Below, piece by piece: positions 24,419 through 25,454 of a DNA stretch of 25,454 nucleotides. The stretch comes from MGBC131033 sp910585655 (GTDB lineage: Bacteria > Bacillota > Clostridia > Lachnospirales > Lachnospiraceae). Every line of letters begins with the position of its first letter. The stretch's first letter is position 1. Location: NCBI GenBank assembly GCA_949502025.1, contig CATBCG010000010.1, positions 1-25,454 on the forward strand, read 5' to 3'. The translations under genes and the position numbers were made by a program. The notes under the pieces are model-generated. The model searched no databases and was not told the DNA's origin. It worked only from the letters and a program-made list of their open reading frames with translations.

Positions 24419-25273
24419 TTATGCCTCCTTTGCTTTCCCCTGCTCTAAATATGCCAACACGTCACGTACCCCATCTAAAACCTTATCACTTAGCTTTCCG
24501 GTATAAGAACATTTTAAGCAAACTGTACAAATCCTTGAGCATACTTCCCCTAATGTGGCAAAGCGTTCTCCCAATTCCTTTCCTTCTTCTCCATAAAAAT
24601 CAGCCATATTGGCAAAGTAAATTCCCCTTTGCATAAAAGAAACCATTTCCCAACATAATGGGCTTACAATCGCCAGGCAGGCTTCTTTCCCTCCTGCTTT
24701 CCAGGTTTCCCAATGCTCCTCTAAGTGCTTTAGCAAGGTCTGGAAAATCCTATCAACAGAATTTTCTCCTTCCGGTCTCCATATTTCTTCTGTTTTTTCT
24801 CGAAATTCTGATACAGACGGAATCTGTTCTTCTCCTATCTCTTCCAAATAAAATACACGGGAAAGCATCTTCGGAATTTCACTGACCGGAATCGTCAGAC
24901 CAGTCAAATTATAATAAGCATCACAGCATTCAAATTGCATTCCATCATCTGATATCCCATAGATAATAAAATAGTGTGTCGTATTGTCAATCTCATTCAG
25001 CTCTGTTTTCTGATAACTGGGATCCCATGGACAATAAATGGCATTTACCCTTAATATAAGCGGCTTTTTCTGAACCAGATCCTTTATTTCTTCCAAAGAA
25101 ATTTCCTCTGGATACTTTTTGACGGACAGCTTTAATCCATGATATTGCTCCAGGTAATCCACTCTCTGAAACTTCTCCCTGACTTCCGGCATAACTTTCC
25201 CGCTGCAGGTAATATTCAAATCATAGCAATGAAAAAATTCAAACTCGCAATGTCTTCCCATTGCCATAGCCAC
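24419..25273 (-). CDS. BtrH-like papain-fold acyltransferase or hydrolase, 5' end uncertain
   Basis: At least 284 aa. The segment CPWDPSYQKT, then NTTHYFIIYGISDDG with H100, then CCDAY with D118, resembles BtrH_N proteins (butirosin BtrH moves an acyl group from a carrier protein to an amine), which use a Cys-His-Asp site. The C-terminal half (about 160-284) is helical and unassigned. The listed start is a GTG with no SD. The catalytic Cys expected near the N-terminus is missing from this start, yet in-frame codons just upstream (25274-25318) would encode TGFCFSDCLKT, which fits it, and no standard start precedes them before TGA. An ATG at 25320-25322 is one base out of frame. The gene is therefore frameshifted, mis-sequenced in a T-run, or unusually started. 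Its place first in a ligase-ACP operon supports the acyltransferase role. Confidence 0.6.
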   Translation of the reverse strand: MAMAMGRHCEFEFFHCYDLNITCSGKVMPEVREKFQRVDYLEQYHGLKLSVKKYPEEISLEEIKDLVQKKPLILRVNAIYCPWDPSYQKTELNEIDNTTHYFIIYGISDDGMQFECCDAYYNLTGLTIPVSEIPKMLSRVFYLEEIGEEQIPSVSEFREKTEEIWRPEGENSVDRIFQTLLKHLEEHWETWKAGGKEACLAIVSPLCWEMVSFMQRGIYFANMADFYGEEGKELGERFATLGEVCSRICTVCLKCSYTGKLSDKVLDGVRDVLAYLEQGKAKEA

Positions 25274-25275
25274 TG

Positions 25276-25294
25276 TTTTCAGACAGTCTGAAAA
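25276..25294. repeat. Perfect 19-bp palindrome at the 5' end of the cluster
   Basis: TTTTCAGAC-A-GTCTGAAAA, with 9-bp arms and a 1-bp centre, lies just before the GTG of the BtrH-like gene. It could be an operator or, if translation starts further upstream, coding sequence that happens to be palindromic. Confidence 0.45.
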
Positions 25295-25328
25295 ACAAAA
25301 ACCTGTATTTACCCAATGTCATTAACTT

Positions 25329-25370
25329 AAGGAATCTTTTACATTTAAAATTGTAAAAGGTTCCTTTTTT
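25329..25370 (+). terminator. Intrinsic terminator on the plus strand in the divergent gap
   Basis: A stem of about 15 bp (25329-25343 with 25352-25366, one G-T pair) with an 8-nt loop runs into T6 on the plus strand. No plus-strand gene precedes it, so it may insulate the right-hand gene from antisense transcription through the cluster. On the minus strand it would form a hairpin in the BtrH-like gene's leader, without a U-tract. Confidence 0.65.
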
Positions 25371-25372
25371 CG

Positions 25373-25396
25373 TGTTTTTACTGTATAATAAAAACA
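25373..25396 (+). promoter_or_regulatory. -10 box of the right-edge gene inside an inverted repeat
   Basis: TATAAT at 25384-25389 overlaps the repeat TGTTTTTA (25373-25380) / TAAAAACA (25389-25396), which has an 8-bp spacer. The -35 position holds only TTCCTT. An operator over the -10 would give repressor control; this is inference. Confidence 0.45.
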
Positions 25397-25431
25397 GATA
25401 ACTGATGTTTTTCCATAAGGCAGGTGATTTT

Positions 25432-25454
25432 ATGAAAGACTCTCAAAAACGTAC
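25432..25454 (+). CDS. Start of a divergent plus-strand gene, truncated by the window edge
   Basis: An ATG at 25432 is preceded by AGGTG at five bases and begins MKDSQKR before the window ends. A TATAAT box lies about 43 bp upstream. It is the first gene of the divergent unit beside the biosynthetic cluster. A short polar, basic N-terminus would suit a regulator such as a TetR-type protein, but seven residues cannot establish that. Confidence 0.5.

Noticed and set aside
1..25454. CRISPR arrays, tRNA or rRNA genes, insertion sequences
   Set aside because: No regularly spaced repeats, cloverleaf-like sequences, rRNA segments or transposase motifs were seen on either strand.

Overview
The window looks like part of a gut Firmicutes chromosome, most likely Lachnospiraceae (Blautia / Ruminococcus gnavus-like). 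The evidence is AGGAGG-type ribosome binding sites, sigma-A promoters, frequent GTG/TTG starts, a cytoplasmic beta-glucuronidase resembling the R. gnavus enzyme, and the 5' end of a bacterial class C group II intron. Nearly all genes lie on the minus strand. Identifications come from reading motifs by eye; no database search was run.

Region 1 (about 1-9008) is a glucuronide-utilisation locus. Four tightly packed minus-strand ORFs, in transcription order uxuA-uxuB fusion, uxaC, beta-glucuronidase and kdgK-eda fusion, cover every step from a glucuronide to pyruvate plus glyceraldehyde-3-phosphate. A divergent AraC-type regulator (8121-9008) is the likely controller, and an 8-bp inverted repeat lies in the shared promoter region. 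The operon ends in a hairpin terminator (142-180). A class C group II intron sits directly behind it and runs off the left edge.

Region 2 (about 8994-15540) holds a zinc-dependent phospholipase C-like protein, a MATE-family transporter with an unusually rich upstream region (consensus cre site, structured leader, extended -10, CRP/FNR-like perfect palindrome), and two tandem, translationally coupled S9 prolyl-oligopeptidase-family peptidases of identical length (665 aa) behind a clear sigma-A promoter.

Region 3 (about 15540-25320) is the most interesting part: a compact minus-strand cluster that looks like an undescribed small-molecule or modified-peptide biosynthesis and export system. In order it encodes a BtrH-like papain-fold acyltransferase or hydrolase, an NTP_transf_5-type nucleotidyltransferase, an AMP-forming acyl/aminoacyl ligase, a stand-alone acyl carrier protein, two ABC exporters and a subtilisin-like protease. 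The core resembles butirosin logic: a ligase loads an acyl group onto a carrier protein, and BtrH transfers it to an amine. The product cannot be predicted. The 5' end of the BtrH-like gene appears damaged or mis-started. At the right edge a plus-strand gene begins divergently and is cut off after 23 bases.
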